Shown here piece by piece: positions 45,763-58,607 of a stretch of 64,000 nucleotides of DNA (position 1 is its first letter; each line of letters begins with the position of its first letter). Location of the stretch: the NCBI RefSeq assembly GCF_028858725.1, contig NC_084789.1, positions 37,579,548-37,643,547 on the forward strand, written 5' to 3'. Source of the DNA: Colius striatus. Taxonomy: Eukaryota > Chordata > Aves > Coliiformes > Coliidae. A program made the translations under genes and the position numbers. The notes under the pieces are model-generated. The model was not told where the DNA came from. It worked only from the letters and a program-made list of their open reading frames with translations, and made no database searches.

Positions 45763-47071
45763 AAGGGGAAAAGTAGTTTCTACCATCTACTTAAAATATG
45801 AGGGATTTTGTCTCAGCTACAGTTCTTCAACAAGAGCTTTCCCAAGCAGGTGTAACCATGCATCTCCTCCTATCTATGCTTTTAGTGTTTCTTATTATCC
45901 AACTACATTTTAACCCACAGTAGAGTGTTTCTTAGAAGCTGCTTAACAGTCACCATTAACCAAAATGCTCTTCATTTATAGTCTACACCAAAGCTTCCTG
46001 TAAAATTGCCAACTTACACGAGGAACATGTCAGTAATTTTTTTTAAATGATGCTCTCATATCTATGGCTCCTCATTGCAACAGCTGCATAAATTTTACAC
46101 ACTTCTTGATCATTTTGAAAAAAATCAGATGGTGCAAGAACACCAGATATTTGCAGCTTAAAAAATGCCACTAATTTTAAACATCTATCCTCACATTATC
46201 TGTGTGAAAAGACTTGAAGTTGTTAAATACTTTTCAGTATTTAAGATGATTCTGATCTTCTTTGCCAATAATCATATCACTTGCAGATGACTTATTATGT
46301 ATAAACAAAATTAGTATAGCAAATGAAACTGTGAAAATGATCTCTGAATTTAATTATCTTGTAAAAGTAATTTGTAAAATATTTGCTTATATGACTAAAT
46401 TACTGCTATAATGTTGGTCTAATCTGATTCTTACTAATTCTTAAATAGAAAAGCACTGATACGTTATATAACTAGCTTTCTAATATCTATCAACAAAAGA
46501 ATGTAGATCTTTTGGAATTAACAAAATTCTTGATCTGATCAATTCTTGGTTCAATAGGATTAAAATCTTCAATACAAATGATTTGTAATATTTTTAATGC
46601 CTGTAATACAAAATGTGGAACAACTAATACACAATACTGAAAAATGGCAATGAAAAAGGCTAAATCATTATCAGATGAGAAAATATATATTAGATGGGAA
46701 AATTCTAAGACTAAGTTCTAAAATGTATTACGAGAAGTTGTTTATGAACAGTTGCTAGCAATCAAGTTGCTACAGCTTAACAAGTTACCATTAATCTGTT
46801 AAATCTGTCTAAATGTGCTCTTGCAATTTATACCAACTATGGAATAAAATACAACATGAACCTAGAATCACAGTCCTTTCATTTCACAATCAGCAAAAGC
46901 TAAAAAAAACCCCCACATGTAGACAGTTACCTGAGTTCAGTGTCAAAAAACAAGTTTACTGTGCCAGGTGACCTTGTTCATCAGTGATATATTGTCCATA
47001 TCCTGTATATGCCTCAAACTAGTAGTTAACTGTTTTGCTGCATGTACAAGAATTAGGAGCCAGTATCCTAC
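45763..47071 (-). other. RASA1 intron 2, part
   Basis: AT-rich; nothing recognised. Confidence 0.5.
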
Positions 47072-47228
47072 CTGCCAAATAAACTGTCATGTACTCCATA
47101 GACTGAACACACACTGAGGTCTATTAATCCTTTAGGTTTTGTGGCTCGTTTTTCACTTTCAAAATAAATAAGCTGAGCATCATTTCCCTCCAAGATAAAG
47201 TACAGGGTTTTCCATCTCTTTCCTTTGC
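47072..47228 (-). CDS. RASA1: RASA1 window exon 2, PH domain core
   Basis: 157 nt reading KGKRWKTLYFILEGNDAQLI, YFESEKRATKPKGLIDLSVC and SVYGVHDSLFG with split codons at both ends. Lys/Arg residues at the start form the usual PH basic patch. Donor GTAGGA. Confidence 0.97.
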
Positions 47229-47809
47229 CTGTAAAGACAGCAAGTAAGAAGTTACAATATGGTTTTAAAGAAAATCTAAATTTCGTAAATGAAGAAAAAA
47301 GAGGACAGTAAGATTTTCGTCAAAATACAAACAGAAGAACAATATATAGTTCATCATGCTCAATCAATAACATCACTATACATACTCAATTTTTTGCAGC
47401 ATGTAGCTAAAACTAGACTTTCACAGATTCAAGTAAAATTTTAGATGGTCCATTTTCATTAATCTCAATAGGATTTAGAAAGTGCATATGAGCTCCATTC
47501 CTGTCAGTGGGAAGACTCTGTCCATATAGTTTGCAAATAATGTGTGATGCTCTAAGTGATCAAATTTAAAATGATTATTTTAATTAGGAAATATATTTCT
47601 CTTAACATAAGAAAATCACTCCTAAACTCTAATAAACTGATCAGCATAACAGATTGCACCACAATATCTTAAAACAGAATGTGTGAAGAATAGAAATGGG
47701 AATATAATATATACGAACTTGGATCAGAATCATGCCCCAAACATATCTATATCCAAAAATTTAACTAGTTCCACATGTTCCAGAAAAAAAAAAAATCAGA
47801 AATTTAAAT
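47229..47809 (-). other. RASA1 intron 1 of the window, left part
   Basis: AT-rich; nothing recognised before the CR1 edge. Confidence 0.5.
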
Positions 47810-49120
47810 GTCAAGGTTTGTTGGAAGATACATTAGATAGCTACTGCCCACAGCCCTTCTAATACACCCCAGGCTGCCATTGGCCGCCTTGGCCATGAGG
47901 GCACAGTGCTGGCTCACGTTCATCCTGCTGTCCACCAGGACCTCCAGGTCCCTTTCCCCTACACTACTCTCTAAGAGTTTGTTCCCCAACCTGTACTGGT
48001 ACATGGGGTTATTCTTTCCCAGATGCAAGACTCTACACTTGCTCTTGTTGAATTTCATTAGATTTCTCTACACCCAACTCTCCGGCCTGTCCAGGTCTCT
48101 CTGAAGACCCAGCCTTCTGGTGTGTGAGCCACTCTCCCCAGTTTAGTATCATCAGTGAACTTGCCGATAGTGCCCTCATCAAGTTAATTAATGAATATAT
48201 TGAACAGTACTGGTCCCAGCACCAATCCCTGAGGGACTCCACTAGACACAGGCCTCCAACTAGACCCTGCCCCATTTATCACCACTCTGTGCCTACTTCC
48301 CTTCATACAGTTAACAATCCACCTCTCTATCTGATCATCCAGCCCACACTTTCTCATTTTGGCTGTGAGGACGCTGTGGGAGACTATGTCAAATGCTTTA
48401 CTGAAATCAAGATAAACCACATTCACTGCACTACCACAATATATCCACCTGGTTAAATCTTCATAAAAGGCTATCAGGTTTGTCAAACATGACTTCCCTT
48501 TGGTAAAGCCATGTGGACTGCTCCTAATGACCCTCTTGCCCTTTGAATGCCTGGAGACAGCACCCAGGATAAGTTGTTCCATCACCTTTCCAGCGATGGA
48601 GGTGAGGCTGACTGGTCTGTAGCTACCCAGGCCCTCCTTCTTGCCCTTTTTGAAGACTGGAGTGACATTTGCTTTCCTCCAGTTCTCAGGGACCTCTCCT
48701 GTTCTCCATGACTTACTGAAGATGGAGAGTGGTTTAGCAATGACCTCTGCCAGCTCCCTCAGCATCCATGGGAGCATCCTATTGGGGCCAATGAATTTAT
48801 GTATATCCAGACTGCTCAATTGATCCTTAACCCAGTTCTCATCTACCAAGCAAAAATCCTCCTTTAACCTGACTTCCTCTGGAGTCTGGGGCTTCTGAGG
48901 ACAGTCTCCAGCAGTATAGACAGAGGTAAAGAAGGCATTCAGTAACTCTGCCTTCTCCATATTCTCTGTCACCAGGGAACCTGCCTCATTTAACAGTGGG
49001 TCTAAGTTGCCTCTAGTGTAGGTTTTATCTGAAATGCATTTGAAGAAGCCCTTCTTGTTGTCCATGACCTCCCTTGCAAGGTACAACTCCAACGAGGCTT
49101 TAGCTTTCCTAGATGCCTCC
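47810..49120 (-). mobile_element. CR1-B, RT half (continues 59309-61440)
   Basis: The minus-strand frame at 48184-49170 is open for 328 codons (its first part runs into the LTR) and carries [49 protein letters not shown] and [15 protein letters not shown], the CR1 RT blocks. A KFTDDTKL catalytic block follows in a shifted frame. The element stops near 47810 without the CR1 3' UTR or tail, which is unusual since CR1 copies normally keep the 3' end. Confidence 0.88.
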
Positions 49121-49476
49121 TGTGGTGGTTTAGCTATGGCTGACAATAACCAAACCACACAGTTACTCACGCCTCCTCAGCTTAGCAGGATGGGGAGGAG
49201 AATCAAGAGAGAGTTCTAGAACCCTGTGAGTTGAAATAAGGACAATTTATTAGAACAACACAAAGAGTAAGCAGTTATAATGACAGCCAAGGGATACAGA
49301 AAACTGCTCAGCCCGACACAGCAACTGCAGTTCCCGCACTTGCTGCAGAACCGCTGTGGCCTGGCACCTGCCCTTATAACCTAAGTATGATGTCACATGG
49401 GATTGAATAGCCTGGTCACGCCCCCTTGTGGCAGCTGGGGAAAGTTAACCCTATCCCCCCCCCTAAACCCAGGACA
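49121..49476 (-). repeat. ERV B 3' LTR
   Basis: On the minus strand it starts TGTCCTGGGTTTAGG and ends AAACCACCACA. AATAAA on the minus strand at 49246-49251. It matches 58918-59308 and the solo LTR at 62064-62427. Confidence 0.92.
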
Positions 49477-49960
49477 TTATCCACCCCTTATTCTATACCA
49501 TGTACATCATGCCCAGATAAGGCACAGTTTTAAACATTTTCATATCATTGATACATATATATATACACACACATTTTACTCCCTTAGTCCGTGGACTGTT
49601 AATTTAGTCCATGATTTCAGGGCTCCATCTCTCAGAGCAGTCTTTCAGGTTTTCCTGCTCAGATTATATCAATCCACTGCTTCAGCTTCTCTGGTCTCAG
49701 ACCTGGGTGCATGTCCTGTATGAGATCACCTCTTTCTGAAGAGCATACTCAAGGCAAAAGGTTGCCAGAAAATATACAAGGCAGACCAGTAGGTTTACAG
49801 TAACATGAATCAGACCCACAAATCCACAGGCTCTTACTTGAAGTGCTTGTATTGAAACTGGATCTGGCACTCCAGTGCATGAATACAGCCGTTGTAATGG
49901 GACAAAGCCCTGGGTCTTTATGACAAAGTGATGGTTATTCAGTAACTAATACCATTTAGT
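49477..49960 (-). other. ERV B polypurine tract and env-less 3' interval
   Basis: GAATAAGGGGTGGATAA on the minus strand abuts the 3' LTR. The rest of the interval up to integrase has no frame resembling env. A short CA/TA run lies near 49554-49573. Confidence 0.65.
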
Positions 49961-50918
49961 TCAGTGACTAGTCTCATCCAAAATCAAATGCTCCTGGGGT
50001 ATGCATCGAACTTCCTCATCTTTCCACATCACCCAAGAACATTCAGGTCCTTGGGCAAAAAAAATCCCCTGGATGGGACTGCCTTTGCTTGAAGCAGGAT
50101 TGAACCAAACCTTCTTTCCTAACAGATTTTTCATATGTACTACTGGGACTTTATCCCCTTCCACACTGTGTAGGAGTTCTGATTCAGCAGGGCCAGCTCG
50201 ATTGACAGACCTCCTTGTATTGACTATCCAGGTGGCCTTTGCTAGATGGATGCCCCAATGCTTGAAGGTCCCAGTCCTCATTGCTCTCAATGCGGTCTTT
50301 AATAGTCCATTGTATCGCTCAATAGAATAGGGGATGTGATAGACCCACTCGATGCCATGCTCTTTGGCCCAGGTGTCTATAAGGTTGTTTTGGAAATGTG
50401 TCCTATTGTCTGACTTGATTCTTGGTGACATGTTGCCATGGGACTTGCCTTTCAAGGCCCAGGGTCATGTTCTGGGTGGTGGCATGAGGCACAGTTTCTA
50501 GCCATCCAGTGGTTGCCTCCACCATGGTGAGGAAGTAGCACTTGCCTTGGCAAGTCACTGGCAGTGTAATGTAATCAATCTGCCAGGCCTCTCCGCATTT
50601 ATACTTGAGCCATTGTCCTTCGTACCACAGAGGCTTCAACCGTTTGGCCTGTTTGATAGCAGTACATATCTCACATTCATGAATGACCTGTGCCACAGTA
50701 TCCAAGGTCAAGTCCATCCCTTGATCTCGAGCCCATCTATAGGTGGCATCTCTTCCTTGATGTCCTGAGGCATCATGGGCCCACTGAGCTACAGATAATT
50801 TGTCTTTATGCTGCCAGTCTAAATCCACCTGAACTACTTCAATTTTGGCAGCTTGGTCCACCTCCTGGTTGTGCTGATGTTCATTTACCCAGTTCTTGGG
50901 TATGTGAGCATCTATATG
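49961..50918 (-). pseudogene. ERV B integrase
   Basis: Two minus-strand frames (50403-50861 and 49961-50455) carry the N-terminal H-H-C-C zinc block (HDASGHQG…HECEIC), the first core Asp (WQIDYITLP), the second (KSDNRTHFQNN) and an IERYNG block. A few residues are deleted near HIPY compared with ERV A, and a frameshift near 50430 splits the gene. Confidence 0.88.
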
Positions 50919-51710
50919 TCACACTTTCACAGCCAGCTTCTCCACGTGGGCAGCGATGTCTTGCCACAATAGGGCAGCCCAGATGGGTTTGCCCCAGTGT
51001 TGCCAGATATTCTCTTTCCATTGTTGTAGCCATCCCCACAAATCATTTGCCACCATCCATGAGTCAGTATAGAGGCATAGTATTGGACATTTTTCTAGTG
51101 TGGTGATGTCTAAAGCCACCTACATGCCTTTCACCTCTGCAAACTGACTTGATTCATCTTCTTCTGCAGCTTCAGCAACTTGTCATAGAGGAGTCCACAC
51201 AACCGCTTTCCATCTTCGATGTTTTCCCACAATACAACAGGATCCATCAATGAACAAAGCATATTGCTTGTCATATTCTGACAGTTTATTGTATGGTGGG
51301 GCCTCTTCAGCACGTCACCTTTTTAGGCAATATTCCAAAGTCTTTGCCCTCTGGCCAGTTGGTGATCACAGGATGCCTGGGCAATTGGAATTTCCTATAC
51401 GAGCTCGTGTAATCAACACAATCCACTTACTCCATGTAGCGTGATGTGTAGAGGAGACCCTCCCTTTGAACATCCAGTCCAGCACTGGCAGTCAGGGTGC
51501 TAAGAGGAGTTGTACTTCCGTCCCAATCATTTCTGAGGCAGCTCGAACTCCTTCATATACTGCCAATATCTCCTTCTTGGTTGGAGTGTATCAGGCCTCA
51601 GATCCTTTGTACTCTCAACTCGAGAACCGAAGGGGTCAGCCTTGAGTCTCACCAGACACTCCAGGTAGGACCCTTCTCTCCTGCTGCAGTGTAAAGCATA
51701 TTTTTCACAT
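50919..51710 (-). pseudogene. ERV B RNase H and connection
   Basis: LYTDSWMVANDLWGWLQQW carries the TDSW motif. The rest to 51710 is frameshifted but aligns with the pieces of ERV A at 6844-7245, 7796-7987 and 9136-9350, which confirms those three insertion points. Confidence 0.8.
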
Positions 51711-52640
51711 GTGGACCTGTCTGAACTAGTCCAAGAACTACTGCCTGAGCAATTTCTTGTTTTATCTGTTGAAAGCCTTGTTATGTTGTTGTTCAGGTCT
51801 CCATTTAAAGTAATTTTTCTTCTGGGTGACTTGATAGAGAGGATTTACAATCACACTGTAGCTGGGAATATCCTCCAAAAACCCACAGTGCCTAAGAAAG
51901 CCTGGGTTTCTTACTTAGTGGTTGGGGAAAACATTGCAGTAATTTTGTTGATGATATCCATTGGAATATGTCGATGATCATCTTGCCATTTTATTCCTAA
52001 GAATTGGATCTCCTGTGCAGGACATTTGATTTTGCTTCATTTTATGAAAAAGCCAGCATCCAAGAAGATTTTAACTATTTCCTTTTTCAAAATCAAAATT
52101 TTTGCTGAATTGCCCCACACAATAATGTCATCAATATATTGCAGGTGTTCTGAGGTCTCACCGTTTTCCAGTGCAGCCTGGATTAGTCCATGGCAAATGG
52201 TAGGGCTGTGCTTCCACCCCTGGGGCAATTGATTCCAAGTGTACTGAATGCCTTTCCAGGTGAAAGCAAACAGGGGTCTGCACTTGGCTGCCAATGGAAT
52301 TGAAAAGAATGCATTAGCAACGTCCATGGTGGCATACTATCTGTCTGCCTTGGACTCCAGTTCATATTGGAGTTCCAGCATGTCCGACACAGCAGCACTC
52401 AGCGGCAGCGTGACTTCATTCAGGCCACGATAGTCTACTGTCAGTCTCTACTCTCCCATGGACTTTTGTACTGGCCATATGGGGCTGTTAAAGGGTGATC
52501 GAGTCCTGGTGATCACCCCTTGGCTCTCCAACTGACAAATCAGTTTGTAGATTGGAATCACAGTCACGGTTGGTAAGATATTGCCGCCAGAGCACTGATG
52601 TGGTTGCAACTGGCACTTGTTGGACCCCATAGCAGAAGGG
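51711..52640 (-). pseudogene. ERV B reverse transcriptase
   Basis: The frame at 52037-52327 contains LPQGWKHSPTICHGLI and the catalytic YIDD box (about 52126-52140), with both Asp residues intact. The fingers block ICQLESQGVITRTRSPF is at 52448-52630. A frameshift and a stop lie between these blocks and in the thumb. Confidence 0.88.
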
Positions 52641-52990
52641 TTCTCTGCGAGGCCAGGCAGGCTGTTCAGTTTCTTCTATCTCCAAGGCAGCCACACCAAA
52701 TGCCCACTGATACCCTTTTGGGTCCTTGAAATACCCTCTCTTCAGGTAATCTATTCCCAGGATGCATAGAGCTTCTGAGTCGGTCGCAATGGGGTGCTTT
52801 TGCCATTTATTTCCCATTAGACTCACTTCTGCTTCCAACACAGGGAGCTGTTGGTATCCTCCTGTCACTCTGGAAATACAAATTTGTTCATGTCCTCTGT
52901 AACTTGATGGGATCAAAGTGCATTGCGCTCCAGTATCCACGAGAACCTTGTAGTCTTGTAGATTTTATGTGTAAGGCCATCAAATCCACA
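52641..52990 (-). pseudogene. ERV B aspartic protease
   Basis: The frame at 52488-52940 holds DTGAQCTLIPSSYRG, the canonical DTG active site, and an ILGIDYLKRGYF block. It runs into the start of RT in one frame, as expected of a pro-pol fusion. Confidence 0.88.
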
Positions 52991-53400
52991 TACACCAATA
53001 GACCCTATTGTCCCTGTCCTCCCCCTTGCTGGAGGCAGGGTCCCTCTAATATTGATTGTTATGTGTACCCAAACTTTCTGTGGGAAGGAACTAGAGGTCC
53101 CTTGGAGAGGATCAGAAGCAAGATCAAGCATTACATCTCTTGAGAGCTCCTGACAGAAAACCAGGGCAGCATTTTTTCATGAGGAGTCCCTTTTGTTTTC
53201 GCATATCTCATACTCTTGTCTCTAGAAACAAAGTAGGTTTTCCATCCCACCTCCTCACATCTCCCTTGGTGCATAGATAAAACCACAGGTTTCCCCAGTG
53301 TGTGTACCCTCTGTATTTCCTCTCTTGATCTGAGGAACGCTTGTTCCTAATAGCGGAGACATGGGTCTGTACAGGTAGAGAGTAGGAGATATCTTTCTTA
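52991..53400 (-). pseudogene. ERV B gag C-terminal part
   Basis: It aligns with ERV A 10600-10930. It is broken by frameshifts and cut at 53400 by CR1-C. I see no zinc knuckle here either. Confidence 0.65.
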
Positions 53401-56400
53401 GAATTATAGAATCATAGAATGGTAGGGGTTGGAAGGGACCTTTAGAGATCATCTAGTCCAACCCCCCTGCAGAAGTGGGTTCACCTAGATCAGGTCACAT
53501 AGGAACATATCCAGGCGGGTCTTGAAGACCTCCAAGGAAGGAGACTCCACAACCCCTCTGGGCAGCCTGTTCCACTGCTCCATCATCCTCACAGTAAAAT
53601 ACTTTTTTCTTATATTTAAGTGGAACTTTGTGTTCCAGCTTCATCCCATTACCCCTTGTCCGGTTGCTAGCTCCTATAGAAAAAAGGGATGTCCCAACCT
53701 CCTGACACCCACCCTTTAGATATTTATAAATGTTAAGAAGATCACCCCTCAATCTCCTCTTCTCCAGACTAAACAGCCCCAGTTCTGCAGCCTTTTCTCA
53801 TATGAAAGATGTTCCAGTCCCCTGATCATCTTGGTGGTCCTGCACTGGACTCTCTCTCCTGAAGTTCCCTGTCACTCTTGAGCTGAGGAGCCCAGACCTA
53901 GACACAGGACTCCAGATGAGGCCTCACCAGGGCAGAGTAGAGGGGGAGAAGAACCTCCCTTGACCTGCTGGCCACACTCTTCTTGATGCATCCCAGGATG
54001 CCATTGGCCTTCTTGGCCACCAGGGCACACTGCTGGCTCATGGTTAGTTTATTATCAATCAGGACTCCCAGGTCTCTCTCTGCAGAGCTGCTCTTCAGCA
54101 GTTCGACCCCCAGCCTGTACTGGTGTGTGGGGTTGTTCCTTCCCAGATGCGGGACTCTGCACTTGTCCTTGTTGAACCTCATGAGGTTCCTCTCGGCCCA
54201 ACTCTCAAGCCAGTTGAGATCCCGCTGAATGGCAGCACAGCCTTCTGGGGAATCAGCCAGTCCTCCCAGTGTGGTGTCATCAGTGAACTTGCTGAGGGTA
54301 CACTCTGTCCCCTCATCCAGGTCGTTGGTGAAGATGTTGAACAAGACTGGCCCCAAAACCAATCCCTGTGGAACTCCACTGGCCACAGGCCTCCAACTCC
54401 ATTCTGTGGGGATCACCCCCCTCTGGGCTCTGTCATTCAGCCAGCTCTCCATCCACCTCACTGTCCACTCATCCAAGCCACGCTGCCTGAGCTTTCTGAT
54501 GAGGATGTTGTGGGAGACAGTGTCAAAAGCCTTGCTGAAGTCAAGGTAGATGACATCTGCTGCTCTCCCCTCATCTAGCCAACCGGTTATGCACTCAAAG
54601 GTGGTTATCAGGTTGGTCAAACAGGATTTCCCCTTGGTGAATCCATGTTGACTCCCCCTGATAACCATCTTTTCCTTCATATGTTCAGTGATAACATTCA
54701 GGATGAGTTGTTCCATCACTTTTCCAGAGATGGAGGTGAGGCTGACCGGCCTGTAGTTTCCTGGATCATTCCTGGATTCTATGATTCTATGATTCCCGGC
54801 TGGTCCTTCCTGCCCTTTTTGAAGACTGGAGTGACACTGGCCTTTCTCCAGTCCTCAGGCACCTCGTCTGTCCTCCATGAATGTTGAAAAATGATGGAGA
54901 GAGGCTTAGCAATCACATCAGTCAGCTCCCTCAGCCCTCTAGGATGCATCCTATCAGGGTCCATTGACTTATGAGTCTTAAGCTTGGCCAACAAGTCTTT
55001 AACCTCTTCCACTCAGGGCAAGTCCTGTGCTGTCCTGGCCATCCTGTTATCCTTGCCGGACTGGGCTTCCTGAGCATCAGACTTGGCCGTAAAGACTGAA
55101 GCAAAGAAGGGATTCAGTACTTCGGCCTTCTCTGCATCCTCAGACATCAGGGCACCCTCAGCGTTTAGCAGCGGGCCCACATCCCCCCTCCCCATCCTTC
55201 TGCTGTTGATGGACTTGAAAAATGCCTTATTGCTGTCCTTAACATCCCTGGTTAAATTTCATTCTAGAAGGGCTCTAGCCTTCCTAGTTGCACCTCTGCA
55301 TGCCCTGGCAGTGTTCCTGTACTCTTCCCAAGAAGCCAGCCCCTGTTTCCACCCCTCATAGACAGCTGCTTTCTATTTGAGTTGTCCCAGCAGATCCTTG
55401 CTCAACCATGGAGGCCTCCTACCTCCTTTTTCTCCTTTCTTGCGCATTGGGACACACTGATCCTGGGCTTGGAGGAAGTGGTGCTTGAAGATTGACCAGC
55501 TCTCATGGGCACTTCTGTCTTCTAGAATCATATCCCATGAGATCCGCCCAAGCAGGTCTTTGAAGAGGCCGCCTGAAATCCAGGGTCACGGTCCTGCTTT
55601 GTGTTCTGCCTCTTCCACACAGGATCTTGAACTCTACCATCTCATGGTCGCTGCAGCCGAGGTTGCCTCCAACCTTCACATCCCCAACCAGGATGTACTA
55701 GGTCCAGCAGCACACCCCTCCTTGTTGGTTCCTCAGTCACCTGTGACAGGAAGTTGTCAACAATCTGTAGGAACCTCCTGGACCAGGGACTGTGATCATG
55801 AGGCAGCTCTCAGCTGTTCGTAGAAGGACTCATCCACTTCCTCCTCCTGATCAGGTGTCCTGTAGGAAGCTCCTACAACAATATCACCTGCCTTGCCCTG
55901 TTCATTAATTTTTACCCATAAGCACTTTACCTGCCCCTCATCCCCACCCTGGCACAGTTTAGTACACATGAATTGCTCCCTCACTAGAGAGCAACTCCAC
56001 CTCCAGGCCTTGTCAGCCTGTCCATCTTAAACAATACATATCCCTCTTATGGCTGTGCTCCAGTCATGGCAGCTGTCCCACCACGTCTCTGTGACTGCAA
56101 TGAGGTCGTAGCCCCGCATCCGCACCCACATCTCCAGTTCCTCCCGCTTATTCTGATGAGTAAAAGCAGACATACAGAAGGGAAAGGCCTGAAAAAATTA
56201 AAGACACGATTCACTGTTAACTAACACCATGATAAGAAACCTCAGCTCACTGGAATTTGAATCGCTTTTTAGTAAAGGCCTTGAAGACCCTGAAAGCAGA
56301 TAACTAAGAAGCTGGTGTGCAGACAGCTGCAGATAAGAAGGACTTGGAATGTGGAAAACAGAATTGTTTGCATCCTGCTCCATGGCATGGAAATCTACCA

Positions 56401-57165
56401 GAGACACTGAACAAGTGTAAGCTCGAAGAGGAGCTTACACTTCGAGCTTACAATACTGAGCGGGGATAGGTCATGAATATGTAATAGGCGCTTATGCATA
56501 CCCCTACCTGTACCCTATAAGTAGCCCTTTGTTAGACAATAGTGTGTGCAAGCTTAGCAGTATTATAGAGTTTGTTCTGCACGTCAATTCCCCAGGCTGC
56601 GTGCATTGGTGTAGAGGCAGCACAGGGCCTTACTCAAACACACAGGTTTTCCTGGACAGGTGCAGGAGGTTCCTCCCCAGTTTGGCTCTTCCTCAGGGTG
56701 GTCAGCCTTCCGTATCTCAGCCCAGTGTGCAGATGAAGGGCACTTATCATTGCATTCCCTGTCCTGCACTGTTTCCCAGCTAGAGGGGACAATTTGTTCT
56801 ATTTTGCTTCTCCCCCCATCCCCCAAATCCCTTAGTTTAAAGTCCTCTTTATTAAGTTTGCTAGTCTACTCCCAAATATTGCAGTGCCCTTACTGGAGAG
56901 ATGAATCCCATCCTGTCCTATGAAGCTGTAGTTCCCAAGGAAGGATCCATTGTCAAAGTACCCAAAGCCTTCCGGCCGGCACCAGCCTCTCAGCGAGGAG
57001 GTCACTTGGCTGATTTCTCCATTGCAGACTCCCCCTTTATCTCTAGTGAACAGGATGGAGGAGAAAATAACCTGAGCCCCTCTACCTTTTACTTGCTCCC
57101 AGAAGGTTTTAAAATCCATCTGGATCCTGGAGATGTCATGCCTCATTACATTATTCTTTCCTCAT
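53401..57165 (-). mobile_element. CR1-C inserted in ERV B gag, nearly full length
   Basis: The 3' tail (AATTATAGAATCATAGAATGG) starts at 53401. The minus-strand frame at 53898-54719 is 273 codons of RT with [35 protein letters not shown] and [10 protein letters not shown]. Frames at 54779-55195 are the RT N-terminus, the endonuclease is eroded near 55480-55990, and the ORF1 esterase end is at 56832-57146 (GQDGIHLSSKG). A solo LTR interrupts it at 56154. The outer flanks TCTTTCTTA and TCTTTCCTCA may be a loose target duplication. Confidence 0.88.
56154..56586 (+). mobile_element. solo LTR in CR1-C, 4-bp duplication
   Basis: TGATGAGTAAAAGC to CTGCACGTCA with an exact ATTC duplication at 56150-56153 and 56587-56590. 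The CR1 text reads straight across if it is removed. TATAAGTAG near 56516 suggests plus orientation. Two overlapping inverted repeats lie at 56413-56451. Four base pairs fits a class I (gammaretrovirus-like) integrase. Confidence 0.85.
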
Positions 57166-58299
57166 GACATCATTCATACCTACCTTCTTAAACTGATGGA
57201 ACTCCTAGGATAGTTTCTCCACAGCGGAGATCCCAGGACCATAAAGAAGAAAGACTTCCTTCATATTGCTGGAGTTCACTGACTACTTCATTCACCATTT
57301 GCCCCTTGTCTTCTTTCCAGGACAAGACAGCCAATGAGTTGACATATGATGGTGGTGCTCTTCGGAGGAACTTTCACCACATGAGGCGTGTGCACTGGAC
57401 TTCATCTGGATTGATGAGCAACTGAACATTGTCTGGATCATTATAAATCACTTCCAGCACAGCCATGTCCCTCAGATACTGGATATCTTTCTCCATGGCG
57501 GTCCACTTGCCCGAGTGACATGTAATGTCTTCCTTTTATAGATACCTTTCGTTTACACCTGAGAGAAGTTACCTCCAAAGGCTGTGTACTTGTGCCCTTC
57601 TTCCAATTGCCTTGTCAATGCCTCCTTCCCTAGACAAGGAGCCCAGTTGTTCCCTGCCCTCCAATTCGAGGCTACTGGCCCCATTATCCCAGCATCAGAG
57701 CAGCCAGGTGACAATGTGCTCCCCTCTGGGTGATGACTGAAGTCCTTTTGCAGGTCTTGCAACTCGCTCAAGGGATAGGGATCGGGTGGTAATCGTCTCA
57801 TTCATAACTTCTGCCTCTTCCTCCTCCTCTTGTGATAGTCCTGCTTCCATTTCTTCCTCCTCCCCCTTTGTAATTGGAGTTTCTTCCCTTTCTAAACAAG
57901 TTGACTTTCGCATCCAACATTTCTTCTTCTCTATAGGGGCAACTGATACTGGCACAAGTTGTTTCCTGATTTAGCTGCAGTGGTCTGCCACCAGTGTTTG
58001 AGCAGCCATGTTGCCTGTTGCTGAGGTCTGAGTAGCCACAATGTATGTCATTGGGGCTGGGGTAGCTGCCGTGCCTATCAGTCTATTTTTCTCCCCTTCC
58101 CCCTGAGGGTGCTGTCTAATGTTGAGCAGTGTTTGGTAGATACTAGCCAGGGCCCAGCACAGTGCTGTAAGCTGTGCCTCTCTGGAATAGCACAACATTT
58201 TCTTTTCAAATACTCTATCACTCTATCAGGGTCATGTAGCTGTTCAAGGGTGAAGTTCCAAACCATTGGAGATGAGAAGCTCTCTAGAAACCTTCCCAT
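57166..58299 (-). pseudogene. ERV B gag, matrix and capsid part
   Basis: A start codon at 58299 gives MGRFLESF with Gly2, a myristoylation candidate, matching MGRYLK in ERV A. Frames at 57971-58299 (matrix), 57695-57955 (acidic linker rich in Glu) and 57553-57801 (capsid-like) are out of phase with one another, so it is non-functional. Confidence 0.82.
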
Positions 58300-58607
58300 A
58301 TTCTCTCACATGCCATTCCACCCATTACTATCTAGCCTTGTGGCAGATCTTTGGGTGAGACTCTTAAACAAATTTTACAATTCTAAGCAAGATGTGAAGC
58401 ATACTCAGGAGACATAACAGTAAAAGCAGGATGAGTGGAATGTCCCAAGAATATCTAAATTTCTCCAATATTAAATATTGCTGTAGTTAGCCAGAAGGAG
58501 AAAGAAGAGGTAAAAGGGTGGGAGAAAGTATTTCTCCCTGCCTTCTCCTTAGGTTGAGTGAAATTATTAATGAATTCTGAAAGGAAAAGCCCGAGGTATG
58601 GGAGTGA

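Noticed and set aside
48184..49170. A 328-codon minus-strand frame that looks like a protein gene
   Set aside because: It is CR1 reverse transcriptase; its first part runs from the ERV B LTR, so the start is not genuine.
53898..54719. A 273-codon minus-strand frame that looks like a protein gene
   Set aside because: It is the RT of CR1-C, ending in decayed sequence before the CR1 3' UTR.
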